Positions 17,455-28,018 of a DNA stretch of 64,000 bases are shown one piece after another. The notes below the pieces were generated by a model. That model did no database searches. It was not told the DNA's origin and saw only the letters and a program-made list of their open reading frames with translations. Source of the DNA: Enterobacteriaceae endosymbiont of Donacia vulgaris (GTDB lineage: Bacteria; Pseudomonadota; Gammaproteobacteria; Enterobacterales; Enterobacteriaceae); contig NZ_CP046190.1 of assembly GCF_012568445.1 (NCBI RefSeq), positions 64,293 to 128,292 of the forward strand. The letters run 5' to 3'. Position 1 is the stretch's first letter, and the number at the start of each line of letters is the position of its first letter. Both the position numbers and the translations under genes were made by a program.

Positions 17455-18075
17455 ATGAATAATAAAAAATTTATTGTAGTAGAAGGTATAGATGGTTCTG
17501 GAAAATCTACTATTTGTCATTATATAATTAAATTGTTAAATAATTTTAATATTAAAAATATAATTCAAATTCATGAACCAGGAGGTACTCCAATTGCAGA
17601 AAAATTAAGAAATATTATTAAATTTTCTAAAGGAGAAAAATTTTCTTATAAAACAGAATTATTATTAATATATGCTGCTAGATTACAATTATTAGATAAT
17701 GTTATAAGAAAAAATATTAATATTAATTGGATTTTATCAGACAGATATGATTTATCAACATATGCCTATCAAGTAGGAGGAAGAAAAATAAATAAAAAAA
17801 TTATATTATTTTTACAAAATTTTATTAATAATGATATAAAACCAGATATAATTCTTTATTTAGATGTAGAACCTAAAATTGCTTTACAAAGAATAAAATT
17901 CAAAATATATGATAGAATTGAGAAGGAATCTATAAATTTTTTTTATAAAGTTAGAAATTATTATTTAAAAATGGCTAATCAAAACAAAAATATTAAAATA
18001 GTTAATGCAAATAATAATTTAAAAAATGTAAAATTATCAGTTAAAAAAATTATATATAAATTAATATCATCATAA
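17455..18075 (+). CDS. tmk: Thymidylate kinase
   Basis: Tmk phosphorylates dTMP to dTDP. The 206-residue P-loop kinase begins with VVEGIDGSGKST (P-loop at about 11-18), has the DRY-like motif in LSDRYDLSTYAYQVGG, the EPGGTPIAEKLR substrate segment, and the lid region KIYDRIEKES. E. coli Tmk has 213 residues. The stop is one base before the holB start, an arrangement that implies coupled translation, as in E. coli tmk-holB. Confidence 0.96.
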   Translation: MNNKKFIVVEGIDGSGKSTICHYIIKLLNNFNIKNIIQIHEPGGTPIAEKLRNIIKFSKGEKFSYKTELLLIYAARLQLLDNVIRKNININWILSDRYDLSTYAYQVGGRKINKKIILFLQNFINNDIKPDIILYLDVEPKIALQRIKFKIYDRIEKESINFFYKVRNYYLKMANQNKNIKIVNANNNLKNVKLSVKKIIYKLISS

Positions 18076-18076
18076 A

Positions 18077-19093
18077 ATGAAAAAATATCCTATATTATCA
18101 TATTATCCTTGGTTAGATTTTTTTTATAAAAAAATAATTTCTCAATTTTTAAATAAAAAAAATTATAAAGCTTATATTTTTTGTTCTTTATATGGATTAG
18201 GTACAAATATTTTAATTTTTTCTTTAATTAAGTGGATTTTTTGTATAAATAAAAAAAAAATATATAGTTGTTTAAAATGTAAAAATTGTATTTTAATAGA
18301 AAAAAATATTCATCCTGATGTACATATTATTCAAGATAATAACAAAAAAGTTAGTATTAGTATCGAATTAATTAGAAATATAACTGATATTATTTCTAAA
18401 TCATCTTACAGAGATGTTGGTAAAGTTATTTGGTTCACAAATGCTAGTAAATTAAATGTTTCATCCAGTAATGCTATTTTAAAAATTTTAGAAGAACCTT
18501 GTAATAATACTTGGTTTTTTATTCAATGTAAAAATAAAACTGATTTATTACCCACAATATATAGTAGATGTCAATTTTGGTATATATGGCCTCCAAATGA
18601 AAAAATAGGTATATTATGGTTAAAAAAAAAAATCAAAAATTATAAATTTTTTAAAAAAGACTCTATAAAAACTGCATTACGTATATGTAATAATGCACCA
18701 ATTTATGCATATAAATTATTAAATAATGTAATATGGGAAAAAAGAAGTATTTTATATAATATTTTAGTTTCCTCTTTAGAAAAAGATATTATGAATTTGT
18801 TATCTATATTAAATAATAAAAATATTTTGTTATATTTAAATTGGATTTATCTAATTTTATTAGATGTAATAAAAATGCATTTAAATATAGATAAAAAATT
18901 TTTTTATAATTTAGATCAAATATATTTTATACATAAAATATCTAATCTAATTTTAGAAGATAAAATCTTATTAATGATAAAAAAAATATTATTTTTTAGT
19001 AATATTTTAATAAAAATTAATACAATTAATCATGAATTAGTATTAATTAATTTATTATTTTCTTTAGAAAAGATATATAAATATAATAAATAA
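18077..19093 (+). CDS. holB: DNA polymerase III delta' subunit
   Basis: Delta' is part of the clamp loader that puts the sliding clamp on DNA. The 338-residue protein (334 in E. coli) keeps a cysteine cluster for zinc (SCLKCKNC) followed by HPDVHII, the YRDVGKVIWF and ASSNAILKILEEP-like NVSSSNAILKILEEP segments, and the SRC motif in IYSRCQFW. The C-terminal third is poorly conserved and Lys/Ile-rich, as usual for this subunit. Position between tmk and ptsG supports the call. Confidence 0.92.
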   Translation: MKKYPILSYYPWLDFFYKKIISQFLNKKNYKAYIFCSLYGLGTNILIFSLIKWIFCINKKKIYSCLKCKNCILIEKNIHPDVHIIQDNNKKVSISIELIRNITDIISKSSYRDVGKVIWFTNASKLNVSSSNAILKILEEPCNNTWFFIQCKNKTDLLPTIYSRCQFWYIWPPNEKIGILWLKKKIKNYKFFKKDSIKTALRICNNAPIYAYKLLNNVIWEKRSILYNILVSSLEKDIMNLLSILNNKNILLYLNWIYLILLDVIKMHLNIDKKFFYNLDQIYFIHKISNLILEDKILLMIKKILFFSNILIKINTINHELVLINLLFSLEKIYKYNK

Positions 19094-19135
19094 TAATACT
19101 AATTAAATTTCATAATAAAAATTAGGATATTTATA

Positions 19136-20593
19136 ATGTTTAATAATACATTCGCTAATATGCAAAAAATAGGTAAATCTTTAATGTTACCAGTATCTGT
19201 TTTACCAATAGCAGGAATACTATTAGGTATAGGATCAGCTAATTTTTTTTGGTTACCTCATATTATTTCTAATATTATGGAAAAAACAGGTAGTTCTGTT
19301 TTTGCTAATATGCCATTAATATTTTCTATCGGGATTTCTTTAGGATTTACTCAAAATAATGGAGTATCTGCATTAGCATCTGTTGTTTCTTATGGTATTT
19401 TAACAAAAACTATTGAAGTTATGATACCTATTTTATTAAATAATAACTTAACACAAGAAATAATAATTCAAAAACATCTTGCAGATACAGGAGTATTAGG
19501 AGGTATTATTTCTGGTTCTATTGCAGCATATATGTTTAATCGTTTTCATAATATCGAATTAGTAGAATATCTTGGTTTTTTTTCTGGTAAACGTTTTGTT
19601 CCTATTATTTCTGGATTAGCATCAATTGTTTTTGGTTTATTATTATCTTTTATATGGATTCCTGTAGGAAAATTTATACAATTTTTTTCATACTGGGCTG
19701 CTTATCAAAATCCTATTTTTGCATTTGGTATTTATGGAATTATAGAAAGAACTTTATTGCCTTTTGGATTACATCATATTTGGAATGTTCCATTTCAAAT
19801 GGAAATAGGTTCATTTATGAATATAGTTACTAAACAAATATATCATGGTGATATTGCTAGATATATAGCTGGAGACCCATCTGCAGGAAAATTAGCAGGA
19901 GGTTTTTTATTTAAAATGTATGGATTACCTGGAGCTGCTATTGCTATATGGCACACAGCAAAGAAAGAAAATAAAAAAAAAATTGGTAGTTTAATGTTAT
20001 CAGCGGCATTAACATCTTTTTTTACAGGTATTACTGAGCCAATAGAATTTTCTTTTATGTATGTTACACCATTATTATATATAATACATATTATTTTGTC
20101 TGGATTATCTTTTCCTATTTGTATTATATTAGGAATGAGAAATGGGACAAGTTTTTCTCATGGTCTTATTGATTTTATTATTTTAAGTGGTAATGGTTCT
20201 AAAATCTGGTTATTCCCAATTATCGGTTGTATTTATTTAATTCTTTATTATTACATATTTAAAATATTAATTATTAAATTAAATCTACAAACTCCTGGTC
20301 GCGAACAGATACAAAATTATGTATATAAAGATAATTATATAGCATCAAATTATACTAAAAAATTAGTAGAAGCTTTTGGGGGAAGAAATAATATTACTAA
20401 TTTAGATGCATGTATTACTAGATTACGTATAAGTGTTATAAATATAAAAAAAGTTAATATAAAAGAATTAAAATTATTAGGTGCTTCTGCTGTTATTATA
20501 GTTGGTAATGGTGTTCAAGCTATATTTGGTACTAAATCTGATAATTTAAAAACAAAAATGGATGATTTTATAAAAAATAATAATCATAAATAA
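19136..20593 (+). CDS. ptsG: PTS glucose-specific EIICB transporter
   Basis: PtsG takes up glucose across the inner membrane and phosphorylates it. The 485-residue protein (477 in E. coli) has a membrane EIIC domain beginning [20 protein letters not shown], with [10 protein letters not shown] and the [11 protein letters not shown] segment, a linker with TPGREQ, and a C-terminal EIIB domain with the phosphorylated cysteine C426 in [10 protein letters not shown]. HPr, EI and EIIA are not in this window. ycfH, between holB and ptsG in E. coli, is lost. Confidence 0.97.
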   Translation: MFNNTFANMQKIGKSLMLPVSVLPIAGILLGIGSANFFWLPHIISNIMEKTGSSVFANMPLIFSIGISLGFTQNNGVSALASVVSYGILTKTIEVMIPILLNNNLTQEIIIQKHLADTGVLGGIISGSIAAYMFNRFHNIELVEYLGFFSGKRFVPIISGLASIVFGLLLSFIWIPVGKFIQFFSYWAAYQNPIFAFGIYGIIERTLLPFGLHHIWNVPFQMEIGSFMNIVTKQIYHGDIARYIAGDPSAGKLAGGFLFKMYGLPGAAIAIWHTAKKENKKKIGSLMLSAALTSFFTGITEPIEFSFMYVTPLLYIIHIILSGLSFPICIILGMRNGTSFSHGLIDFIILSGNGSKIWLFPIIGCIYLILYYYIFKILIIKLNLQTPGREQIQNYVYKDNYIASNYTKKLVEAFGGRNNITNLDACITRLRISVINIKKVNIKELKLLGASAVIIVGNGVQAIFGTKSDNLKTKMDDFIKNNNHK

Positions 20594-20606
20594 ATATAAA
20601 AATATT

Positions 20607-20957
20607 ATGAATAATAAAAAAAATATATTTCAACAAATTTTATCTAAAAAAATAATTACTGATATTATTTATCAAGATGATTTAGTAACAGCTTTTAATG
20701 ATATAAATCCTCAAAGTCCAGTACATGTGTTAATAATACCTAATATTTTTATAAAAACACTTAATGATGTGAATCATAATCATGAATTAATTTTAGGTAG
20801 AATGTTATTAGTTGCGTCAAAAATAGCTAAAAAAAAAAATATTAATAACTCTGGATATAGGATTGTTATTAATTGTAATAAGCATGGTCATCAAACAATA
20901 TTTTATTTACATATTCATTTATTAGGGGGAAGAGAAGGTATAAAAATTTTATTTTAG
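20607..20957 (+). CDS. hinT: HIT family purine nucleoside phosphoramidase
   Basis: HinT hydrolyses adenosine phosphoramidates. The 116-residue protein has the family opening IFQQILSKKIITDIIYQDDLV, the FNDINPQSPVHVLIIP block and a C-terminal HIT motif. The motif reads YLHIHLLGG, so the first histidine of the HxHxHxx triad is Tyr while the central, nucleophilic one and the last remain. E. coli HinT is 119 residues. The neighbourhood (ptsG upstream) matches E. coli with fhuE lost. Confidence 0.93.
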   Translation: MNNKKNIFQQILSKKIITDIIYQDDLVTAFNDINPQSPVHVLIIPNIFIKTLNDVNHNHELILGRMLLVASKIAKKKNINNSGYRIVINCNKHGHQTIFYLHIHLLGGREGIKILF

Positions 20958-21010
20958 ATTTTGAATATGTTTAACATTAATAACATTTTTTAAAAAATAT
21001 AATTTTCTAT

Positions 21011-21041
21011 TTGCTATGTATTTTAATTAAATACATAGCAA
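21011..21041. terminator. Hairpin between convergent hinT and gapA
   Basis: TTGCTATGTATTT pairs exactly with AAATACATAGCAA around a 5-base loop. It contains the few G and C bases of this gap and lies midway between two convergent stop codons, which suits a bidirectional terminator. Confidence 0.65.
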
Positions 21042-21057
21042 GATAATATTTTAATTT

Positions 21058-22056
21058 TTATTTAAAAATATGTATTATTAAATCTAATACTTTAGAAGAA
21101 TATCCTGTTTCATTATCATACCAAGCAATTAATTTAAAAAAATTATTATTAATAGCTATACTTGCTTTTTTATCAAAAATAGATATTAATGTTGATCCAT
21201 TAAAATCACTTGATACAACATCATCTTCTGTATATCCAATAATATCTTTCATATTATTTTCGGAAGCATATTTAATAACTTCATAAATATCTGATAATGT
21301 AGTTTTTTTTATAACTTTTACTGTAAAATCAACAACTGAAACATTAGCAATAGGTACTCTCAAAGATATTCCTGTTAATCTATTATTTAATTCTGGCAAA
21401 ACAATTCCTACTGCTTTTGCAGCTCCAGTACTTGAAGGAATAATATTTTGATAGGCACCTCTACCTCCTCTCCAATCCTTTCTAGAAGGACTATCTACTG
21501 TTTTTTGTGTTGAAGTTACTGCATGAATAGTAGTCATAAGACCATTTTCAATAATATAATTATCATGAATAATTTTAGCTAAAGGAGCTAAACAATTAGT
21601 AGTACATGAAGCATTAGAAATAATATCTTCTCCATTATAACTATTAAAATTTACTCCTCTTACAAACATAGGAATAGAATTATCTTTAGGAGGAGCAGTA
21701 ACAATAACTTTTTTAGCACCAGCAATAATATGTTTTTTTGCTAATTCTTTTGTTAAAAAAATACCTGTAGATTCTACAACAACATCAATTTTTAAATCAT
21801 ACCATTTTAATTTACTAGGATCTGATTCAGAAAAAATATGTATAATATTTTTACCTATAATAAAACTATTATTCTGAATTTTAATTTTTTTTTTAAAAGG
21901 CCCATGTGTTGAATCATATTTTATCATATATGCCATATAATTTATTTCTAATAAATCATTAATAGCTATAATTTTAATTTTTGTATTTTTTTGAGCAGCA
22001 CGAAAAAAAATACGTCCTATTCTCCCAAATCCATTAATAGCAACTCTAATAGACAT
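21058..22056 (-). CDS. gapA: Glyceraldehyde-3-phosphate dehydrogenase
   Basis: GapA makes 1,3-bisphosphoglycerate from glyceraldehyde-3-phosphate with NAD. The 332-residue protein has the NAD-binding start [11 protein letters not shown], the catalytic cysteine C151 in [13 protein letters not shown], the proton acceptor H178 in [11 protein letters not shown], and the C-terminal [10 protein letters not shown]. It matches E. coli GapA (331). A ribosome-binding site AGGAGATAA lies upstream. It supplies the pgk substrate encoded elsewhere in the window. Confidence 0.98.
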   Translation of the reverse strand: MSIRVAINGFGRIGRIFFRAAQKNTKIKIIAINDLLEINYMAYMIKYDSTHGPFKKKIKIQNNSFIIGKNIIHIFSESDPSKLKWYDLKIDVVVESTGIFLTKELAKKHIIAGAKKVIVTAPPKDNSIPMFVRGVNFNSYNGEDIISNASCTTNCLAPLAKIIHDNYIIENGLMTTIHAVTSTQKTVDSPSRKDWRGGRGAYQNIIPSSTGAAKAVGIVLPELNNRLTGISLRVPIANVSVVDFTVKVIKKTTLSDIYEVIKYASENNMKDIIGYTEDDVVSSDFNGSTLISIFDKKASIAINNNFFKLIAWYDNETGYSSKVLDLIIHIFK

Positions 22057-22122
22057 TAAATTATCTCCTATTGATGAATAAAAAAATCATTTTAAATAAA
22101 TTTTTTTAATTTATTTATAAAT

Positions 22123-23919
22123 TTATACAACATACAAAGAATATATTTTTTGAGTATTTAAAGATTTGTCATTATTAAAAATTGTATTCATATAATTTTG
22201 AATTAAATTAGATAAAATAAATTTATTTGAATTCATTAAAAGATCTAATATAGAAAAAGTATTTGTATCTTCCCATTGTAGATTTATTTTTTTTATTTTA
22301 GTTAATTGTGAAATTTTTATTATTGCACTATCAAAATCACCTATATCATCAATTAAACCATATTTTTTAGCATCTTTACCTAAAAATACCATCCCATTAG
22401 CTAATTTTTTTACTTGTGCAATAGGTAAATGTCTTTGTTGAGAAACTAAATTAATAAATTTTTCATAACCATTTTTTATATTTAATTCTATTATTTTCTT
22501 TTCTATAGAAGATAATTTTTCATTTAGAGAAAGATTAAATCTTTCTGATATACTAACACCATCTCTATTAATACCAATTAAATTTAAAATATTATTAAAA
22601 TTATTTATAATACCAAAAATACCAATAGAACCAGTTAAACTAACTTTATCAGCAATTATAAAATCAGCTATTGTAGATATCCAATATGCTCCAGATGCAG
22701 CTACTTTACCCATTATAACTACAATTGGTTTATGTGCTTTTTTTAATAAAGTTAATTCATTATAAATTGCTTGTGATGCTATAATATCGCCTCCTGGACT
22801 ATTAATTCTTAATATTAATCCTTTAATTCGTGGATTTTTATAAACTCTATGTATTGCATTTACGATAATATCACTCCCATTATTACCATATGTGATAAGT
22901 CCATCTATTGTTATAACTGAAATATTACCATTATTTTGTGGTATATCAGCATCTATATAAAATCTTATATAATCATTAATATTAATTTTGTTATATGTAT
23001 TTTGATTTTTATCTAAACCAAAATTTTGAATCATTTCTTCTTCAAAATCATTATTATCAGATATTTTATCTACTAATTTATTTTTTAATGCAAACATAGT
23101 TGAATCTCCATGAACCTGTTCTAAAGACATTAAAAAATTTTGATCTGTAGGAAAAATTTCTTCTTTAGTTAATTGTCTATTAATTGTTATAGTAGTTAAA
23201 TAATCATCCCATAAATGATTAATTAAATAATTCATAACAATTTTATTATTACTAGACATGTTATTTCTATAAAAAGGTTCTACAGCAGATTTATATTTTC
23301 CTACTCTAAATATATGAGTTTCTATTTTTAGATTTTGTAAAAAATTTTTATAAAAATTTTTTTTAATATTAAAACCATATAGTTTTACACTACCATATGG
23401 TAGTAAAAAAATTTTATCAGCAAAACTAGCTAAATAATATTGATTCTGATCATATATATCTGAAATTGCATATATTTTTTTACCAGTTTTTTTAAATCTA
23501 TTTAAATATTTACCTATATATCTTAAAGAAGGAATATCATCAATATTTAAATTATTAAGTCTTAGTATAATTCCATTAATATTTTTATCTTGTCTTGCAT
23601 AATTTATAGCATAAGCTATATTTATAATAGCATTATATTTTTTTTTATTTACAAACTTATTAAATAATTTGAATATTAAATTTTTTTTATAAAAAGGTTC
23701 ATTATTAAAATTTTCATCAAAATTAATTTCTAATACTTGATGATTCTTTTTTAATATTCTATTATCTATATTTTTTTTATGATGAATATTATATATGTAA
23801 TAACATAATAAAGATATTAATAATATAAAAATAATATTTATTATTAATGTTCTAGTAAAATTAATTAAGGACCATAAATAACAACAAAAAAATTTTACTA
23901 AATTCAATAACTTAATCAT
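22123..23919 (-). CDS. sppA: Signal peptide peptidase SppA (protease IV)
   Basis: SppA is a membrane-anchored Ser/Lys protease that degrades cleaved signal peptides. The 598-residue protein (618 in E. coli) has one N-terminal membrane segment at about 22-43, the general-base lysine K210 in GKYKSAVEPF in the first half and the nucleophile S409 in AASGAYW in the second half, the latter at the E. coli number. Both tandem repeats of the family are present. An AT hairpin (22093-22117) follows its stop. Confidence 0.94.
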   Translation of the reverse strand: MIKLLNLVKFFCCYLWSLINFTRTLIINIIFILLISLLCYYIYNIHHKKNIDNRILKKNHQVLEINFDENFNNEPFYKKNLIFKLFNKFVNKKKYNAIINIAYAINYARQDKNINGIILRLNNLNIDDIPSLRYIGKYLNRFKKTGKKIYAISDIYDQNQYYLASFADKIFLLPYGSVKLYGFNIKKNFYKNFLQNLKIETHIFRVGKYKSAVEPFYRNNMSSNNKIVMNYLINHLWDDYLTTITINRQLTKEEIFPTDQNFLMSLEQVHGDSTMFALKNKLVDKISDNNDFEEEMIQNFGLDKNQNTYNKININDYIRFYIDADIPQNNGNISVITIDGLITYGNNGSDIIVNAIHRVYKNPRIKGLILRINSPGGDIIASQAIYNELTLLKKAHKPIVVIMGKVAASGAYWISTIADFIIADKVSLTGSIGIFGIINNFNNILNLIGINRDGVSISERFNLSLNEKLSSIEKKIIELNIKNGYEKFINLVSQQRHLPIAQVKKLANGMVFLGKDAKKYGLIDDIGDFDSAIIKISQLTKIKKINLQWEDTNTFSILDLLMNSNKFILSNLIQNYMNTIFNNDKSLNTQKIYSLYVV

Positions 23920-23948
23920 TTTTCACCTATTTTTTTTTAAACAAAAAT

Positions 23949-24758
23949 TCATTGAATATTTTTAAATTTTACCCAAATAGGAGCGTGATCTGAAGGTCTA
24001 ATTAAATTACGAATAGAATATTCTATATCTGAATCAAAATAATATTTTATTAATGAATGAGTAATTAAAATATTATCAATTCTTAAACCTTTATTCATAA
24101 GAAATCCTTTCGACCTATAATCAAACCAAGAAAATTTATTATTTATTAAAGGATTCATTAATCTCCAAATATCAAATAAACCCCAATTCAGTAATTTATT
24201 AATATAAAATCTTTCATGTGGTAAGAAAGAACATTTTCCTTGCTTTAACCATCTTTGACGATTTTTTTCGCCTATACCAATATCAAAATCAGAAATACTA
24301 ATATTAATATCTCCCATAATTATGATATGATTTTTTGAATTTAGATTATTTTTAATATAAAAATATAAACTTTTTAAAAAGCTAATTTTATAATGAAATT
24401 TTATATTATTATTTTGATTATCTCCTTGCGGAAAATAACAATTTATAATTTTTATATTACCAATAGAACTATTTAAATCAATCATTATTAATCTTTTTTG
24501 ATCATTAAAATTTGTTAAAAAATTTTTTTCAACATGAAATGGTATTTTTTTACTTAATAGAGCTACTCCATAATATTTTGATTGTCCACAAATATAAGTA
24601 TTATATCCTAACTGGTATATTTTTTCTTTAGGAAAATTTTTATTATTTACTTTTATTTCTTGTAAACCAATTATATCAGGTTTATATATTTTTATAATTA
24701 ATTTTAATTGATGTATATGTGCTCTTACACCATTAATATTAAATGAAAAAATTTTCAT
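23949..24758 (-). CDS. xthA: Exodeoxyribonuclease III
   Basis: The main AP endonuclease and 3' repair exonuclease. The 269-residue protein (268 in E. coli) opens MKIFSFNINGVRAH, has the metal-binding Glu in IGLQEIKV, the GDINIS motif with catalytic Asp, and the C-terminal RPSDHAPIWV with the catalytic Asp-His. All key residues of the family are present. It retains base-excision repair capacity in this reduced genome. Confidence 0.96.
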   Translation of the reverse strand: MKIFSFNINGVRAHIHQLKLIIKIYKPDIIGLQEIKVNNKNFPKEKIYQLGYNTYICGQSKYYGVALLSKKIPFHVEKNFLTNFNDQKRLIMIDLNSSIGNIKIINCYFPQGDNQNNNIKFHYKISFLKSLYFYIKNNLNSKNHIIIMGDINISISDFDIGIGEKNRQRWLKQGKCSFLPHERFYINKLLNWGLFDIWRLMNPLINNKFSWFDYRSKGFLMNKGLRIDNILITHSLIKYYFDSDIEYSIRNLIRPSDHAPIWVKFKNIQ

Positions 24759-24821
24759 AAAATTTAATTTTAATTAATATAGTAATATTCTATTACAGAA
24801 TAAGTAGTTATCCAATTTTTT

Positions 24822-26306
24822 TTATAAAATAAATTTAAATAAAAAAAATAATTTTTCTATTAATTTTTTCCAATATGGTCTTTGTATCCATAAATTATAT
24901 TTTAATTTTTGTGATTTTAAAATATATTTATTTTGTAAATATAGAAGCGATTTACTAAAAATAGGATCATCTATAATTAAATTAATTTCAAAATTTAAAT
25001 AAATACTTCGTATATCTAAATTTACGGTACCTATAAAACTAATTTTTTGATCAATGATAATACTTTTTGTATGTAGAAAACCTTTTTTTAATTGATAAAT
25101 TTTTACTCCTGATTTTAATAATTTATAAAAAAGAAATTTACTTGCCCAATAAATAAAAATTGAATCATTATACTTAGAAATAATAATTTTTACATTTACT
25201 CCTCTCTCAGAGGCTATACAAATAGCAGATAATAAATTATTACTTGGTATTAAATAAGGTGTTGTAATAATTAAACTTTTTTTAGATAAAAATATTGCTG
25301 TAATTAAAGAATTATATATTATTTTTTTAGATAATTGTAACCCTGAAAATACTACTTGTATCCTATTTATACTATTGTTATTTTTATTATTATTTTTATT
25401 TTTATATTTAATTAAATTATTTTTTAATTGATTAATGGATAAAATATATTTTCCAGTTTCTATTTCCCAATCATATGAATAAATAATACTTATTGTATTA
25501 ACAACAGGTCCTGTTATACGTACCATTAAATCAATCCATTTTATTAATTTAGTATTTTTTTTTAAATATTTTGAATCAATCATATTCATACTGCCAACAT
25601 AAACTATTTCATTATCAATTAATATTATTTTTTTATGTTGTCTAAGATCTATACGAGAATGGAAAAAATTAAAAATTGTAATTTTTAATGATTTAACAAT
25701 ACAAATACCAACTTTAGTCATAAGTTGATACCAATAACTATAAAAAAAATTTTTACTTCCAATATAATCTAACATAATATAACATTTTACACCTCTTTTA
25801 GCTGCTAAAATTATATATTTTGAAATTTCATTTACTAATCCTTTAGGAATCCAGATATAAAATACAATATGTATACTATATTTTGCTAATTTTATATCAT
25901 TAATTAATGATATAAAGAATTTTGATGATAATTCTAATAATTCTATAGAATTATTAGTCATACTAAATAAATTTTGTTTATTTTCACATAATTGAAATAG
26001 TGTTTGTATTTTTTTATTTACATAGATATTTTTTGTACATAATCCATAATGTTCTTGTAATTTCTTTAATAATGTACTATAATAAAACCATATTCTTTTT
26101 GCTTTTTGAGATTTATACTGTGTTTTTGAGTAGATTTCACCAAAAATAAAATAAAGAATAATGCCTATTTTAGGTAAAATATATAAAATAAGATACCATA
26201 ATACATAAGATTTTATATCCTTATGTTTAATGAAAATTCTAATTATAATATAAATTATTATTATAATATTAATATTTAATAAAATTAAATTTAAAAAATT
26301 AATCAT
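24822..26306 (-). CDS. cls: Cardiolipin synthase A
   Basis: Condenses two phosphatidylglycerol molecules to cardiolipin in the inner membrane. The 494-residue protein (486 in E. coli ClsA) has two N-terminal membrane helices and two phospholipase-D HKD motifs: HKKIILIDNEIVYVGSMN in the first half and HTKSIIIDQKISFIGTVN in the second. The YIPK-like FYIWIPKGLV segment is Lys-rich but recognisable. Both active-site halves look intact. Confidence 0.93.
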   Translation of the reverse strand: MINFLNLILLNINIIIIIYIIIRIFIKHKDIKSYVLWYLILYILPKIGIILYFIFGEIYSKTQYKSQKAKRIWFYYSTLLKKLQEHYGLCTKNIYVNKKIQTLFQLCENKQNLFSMTNNSIELLELSSKFFISLINDIKLAKYSIHIVFYIWIPKGLVNEISKYIILAAKRGVKCYIMLDYIGSKNFFYSYWYQLMTKVGICIVKSLKITIFNFFHSRIDLRQHKKIILIDNEIVYVGSMNMIDSKYLKKNTKLIKWIDLMVRITGPVVNTISIIYSYDWEIETGKYILSINQLKNNLIKYKNKNNNKNNNSINRIQVVFSGLQLSKKIIYNSLITAIFLSKKSLIITTPYLIPSNNLLSAICIASERGVNVKIIISKYNDSIFIYWASKFLFYKLLKSGVKIYQLKKGFLHTKSIIIDQKISFIGTVNLDIRSIYLNFEINLIIDDPIFSKSLLYLQNKYILKSQKLKYNLWIQRPYWKKLIEKLFFLFKFIL

Positions 26307-26347
26307 ATTAATATAAATGAAATTTAATATTTTAAAAAATTAAAATT

Positions 26348-27397
26348 TTAAATTTTAAAAAGAAAATGAATAATATCACCATCTTTTATTATATAATTTT
26401 TACCTTCTATTTTCATTTTACCAAATAATTTTGCTTTTACTTGACTTTTATAAAAAATAAAATCTTTATAATGAATTATTTGTGCTCTAATAAAACCTTT
26501 TTGAATATCACTATGAATTTTTTTAGCAGCAAAGAATGTTGTAGTTCCTTTTAAAATACTCCATGATCTTGTTTCTTTAATACCTACTGTATAAAAAGTA
26601 TGTAAATTTAATAACTTAAAACTATAAACTATTATTTTTTTTAAATCATAATTATCATTTATTGATAATAATTTTTGTTTTTCATAAAGTTTTTTAATAC
26701 ATATTTTTAAAATTAAGTAATTTTGATTAAGAATATTTATTTCTTCTGAAAATAAATTATTTTTAGTAAGAAGACTATTTTTATCTATATTAGCAATAAT
26801 AATTATTGGTTTAATTGTTAATAATTTTAAACTTTTTAAAAATTTTATTTCTTCTATATTTAATTTTAATAAATTTAGTAATTTACCCTTTTTTAAATGA
26901 TTCAAACAAATATTAAATAAATATTCCCATTTATTAAAATATTTTTCATTATTTTTTTTAGAAATATTTTTTTGTAATTTATATAATAAATTTATATCAA
27001 ATTGAATAATTTCATTATTTATAATATGAACATCTTTTAATGGATTATATGATAAATTTAATATATTTTTATTTTTAAAACAACGTACTACATGAATAAT
27101 AGCATTAACTTCTGATATATTATGTAAAAATTGATTTCCTAATCCTTCTCCTTTTGAGGCTCCTTTTATTAAACCAGCAATATCTACAAAAGTTATTGTT
27201 GATTGTATAGTTTTTTTAGATTTTACAATTTTAGATAAATAAAATAATCTATCATCAGGAACACTTACTATACTAGTATTTGGTTTTATTGTACAAAAAG
27301 GATAATTTAATGCATCTACATTAGATTTAGTTAATGCATTAAATAATGTTGATTTCCCTACATTTGGTAAACCTATAATACCACATTTTAATTCCAT
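26348..27397 (-). CDS. ychF: Ribosome-associated ATPase YchF (Obg family)
   Basis: A P-loop protein with GLPNVGKST at 9-17, DIAGLIKGASKGEGLGNQFL as the switch/G3 region, NIDK-like ANIDKN, and a C-terminal TGS domain with KIHSDIQKGFIRAQIIHYKDF. Family members prefer ATP and bind the 70S ribosome. Length 349 against 363 in E. coli. The internal helical region is degraded but the motifs stand. It is followed by pth upstream on the same strand, as in E. coli. Confidence 0.95.
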   Translation of the reverse strand: MELKCGIIGLPNVGKSTLFNALTKSNVDALNYPFCTIKPNTSIVSVPDDRLFYLSKIVKSKKTIQSTITFVDIAGLIKGASKGEGLGNQFLHNISEVNAIIHVVRCFKNKNILNLSYNPLKDVHIINNEIIQFDINLLYKLQKNISKKNNEKYFNKWEYLFNICLNHLKKGKLLNLLKLNIEEIKFLKSLKLLTIKPIIIIANIDKNSLLTKNNLFSEEINILNQNYLILKICIKKLYEKQKLLSINDNYDLKKIIVYSFKLLNLHTFYTVGIKETRSWSILKGTTTFFAAKKIHSDIQKGFIRAQIIHYKDFIFYKSQVKAKLFGKMKIEGKNYIIKDGDIIHFLFKI

Positions 27398-27410
27398 TAT
27401 GTTATCCTTA

Positions 27411-27995
27411 TTATTTTTTAGAATGTAAATAATTAATTGCTGTACTGTAATTACTTGTTTTAATAAAAATTAATAAAGCTTTTATGCTTTTTTTTATTGC
27501 AAAGTCAATATTTTTTTGTTCAATATTAGTTGGGTAATTTAATACAAAATTATTTACTTGCATTTTATTTCCTGGATGTCCTATACCTATTCTTAATCTG
27601 TAAAATAATTTATCATTAAAAATTTTAATAATACTATTAATTCCATTATGCCCACCACTACTTCCTCCATATTTAAATTTTATAATTCCAGGTAAATAAT
27701 CTAATTCATCATGAATAATTAAAATATTTTTTAAAACAATTTTATAAAATTTAGATACAATAAATATTGATTTTCCTGAATTATTCATAAAAGAATTAGG
27801 TATTAACAAAATTATTTTTTTATTAAAAATATTAAGACAACCAATATATTCATTTAATTTTTTTATTTTTTCAAATTTTATATTAAATTTATTAGATAAT
27901 TTTCTAATATAGTTTGCACCTATATTATGACGAGTTTTAATAAATTTATTGTTAAAATTATTACCTAATCCTACTATCATTTTAATATTATTCAA
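27411..27995 (-). CDS. pth: Peptidyl-tRNA hydrolase
   Basis: Pth releases tRNA from peptidyl-tRNA that has dropped off the ribosome. The 194-residue protein matches E. coli Pth (194) with VGLGNNF, the catalytic His in TRHNIGANYI, the HDELDYLPG motif and FKYGGSSGGHNGINSI. It lies 13 bases upstream of ychF and 23 bases after prs, all on the minus strand, likely one transcript. Confidence 0.97.
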   Translation of the reverse strand: MNNIKMIVGLGNNFNNKFIKTRHNIGANYIRKLSNKFNIKFEKIKKLNEYIGCLNIFNKKIILLIPNSFMNNSGKSIFIVSKFYKIVLKNILIIHDELDYLPGIIKFKYGGSSGGHNGINSIIKIFNDKLFYRLRIGIGHPGNKMQVNNFVLNYPTNIEQKNIDFAIKKSIKALLIFIKTSNYSTAINYLHSKK

Positions 27996-28018
27996 GTGTT
28001 TCCCTTATTAATTATAAT

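Noticed and set aside
25360..25420. Short tandem AAT/TTA-like repeats within cls
   Set aside because: They encode a Lys/Asn low-complexity stretch between the two HKD halves; such runs are common in this AT-rich genome and are not a repeat element or CRISPR.
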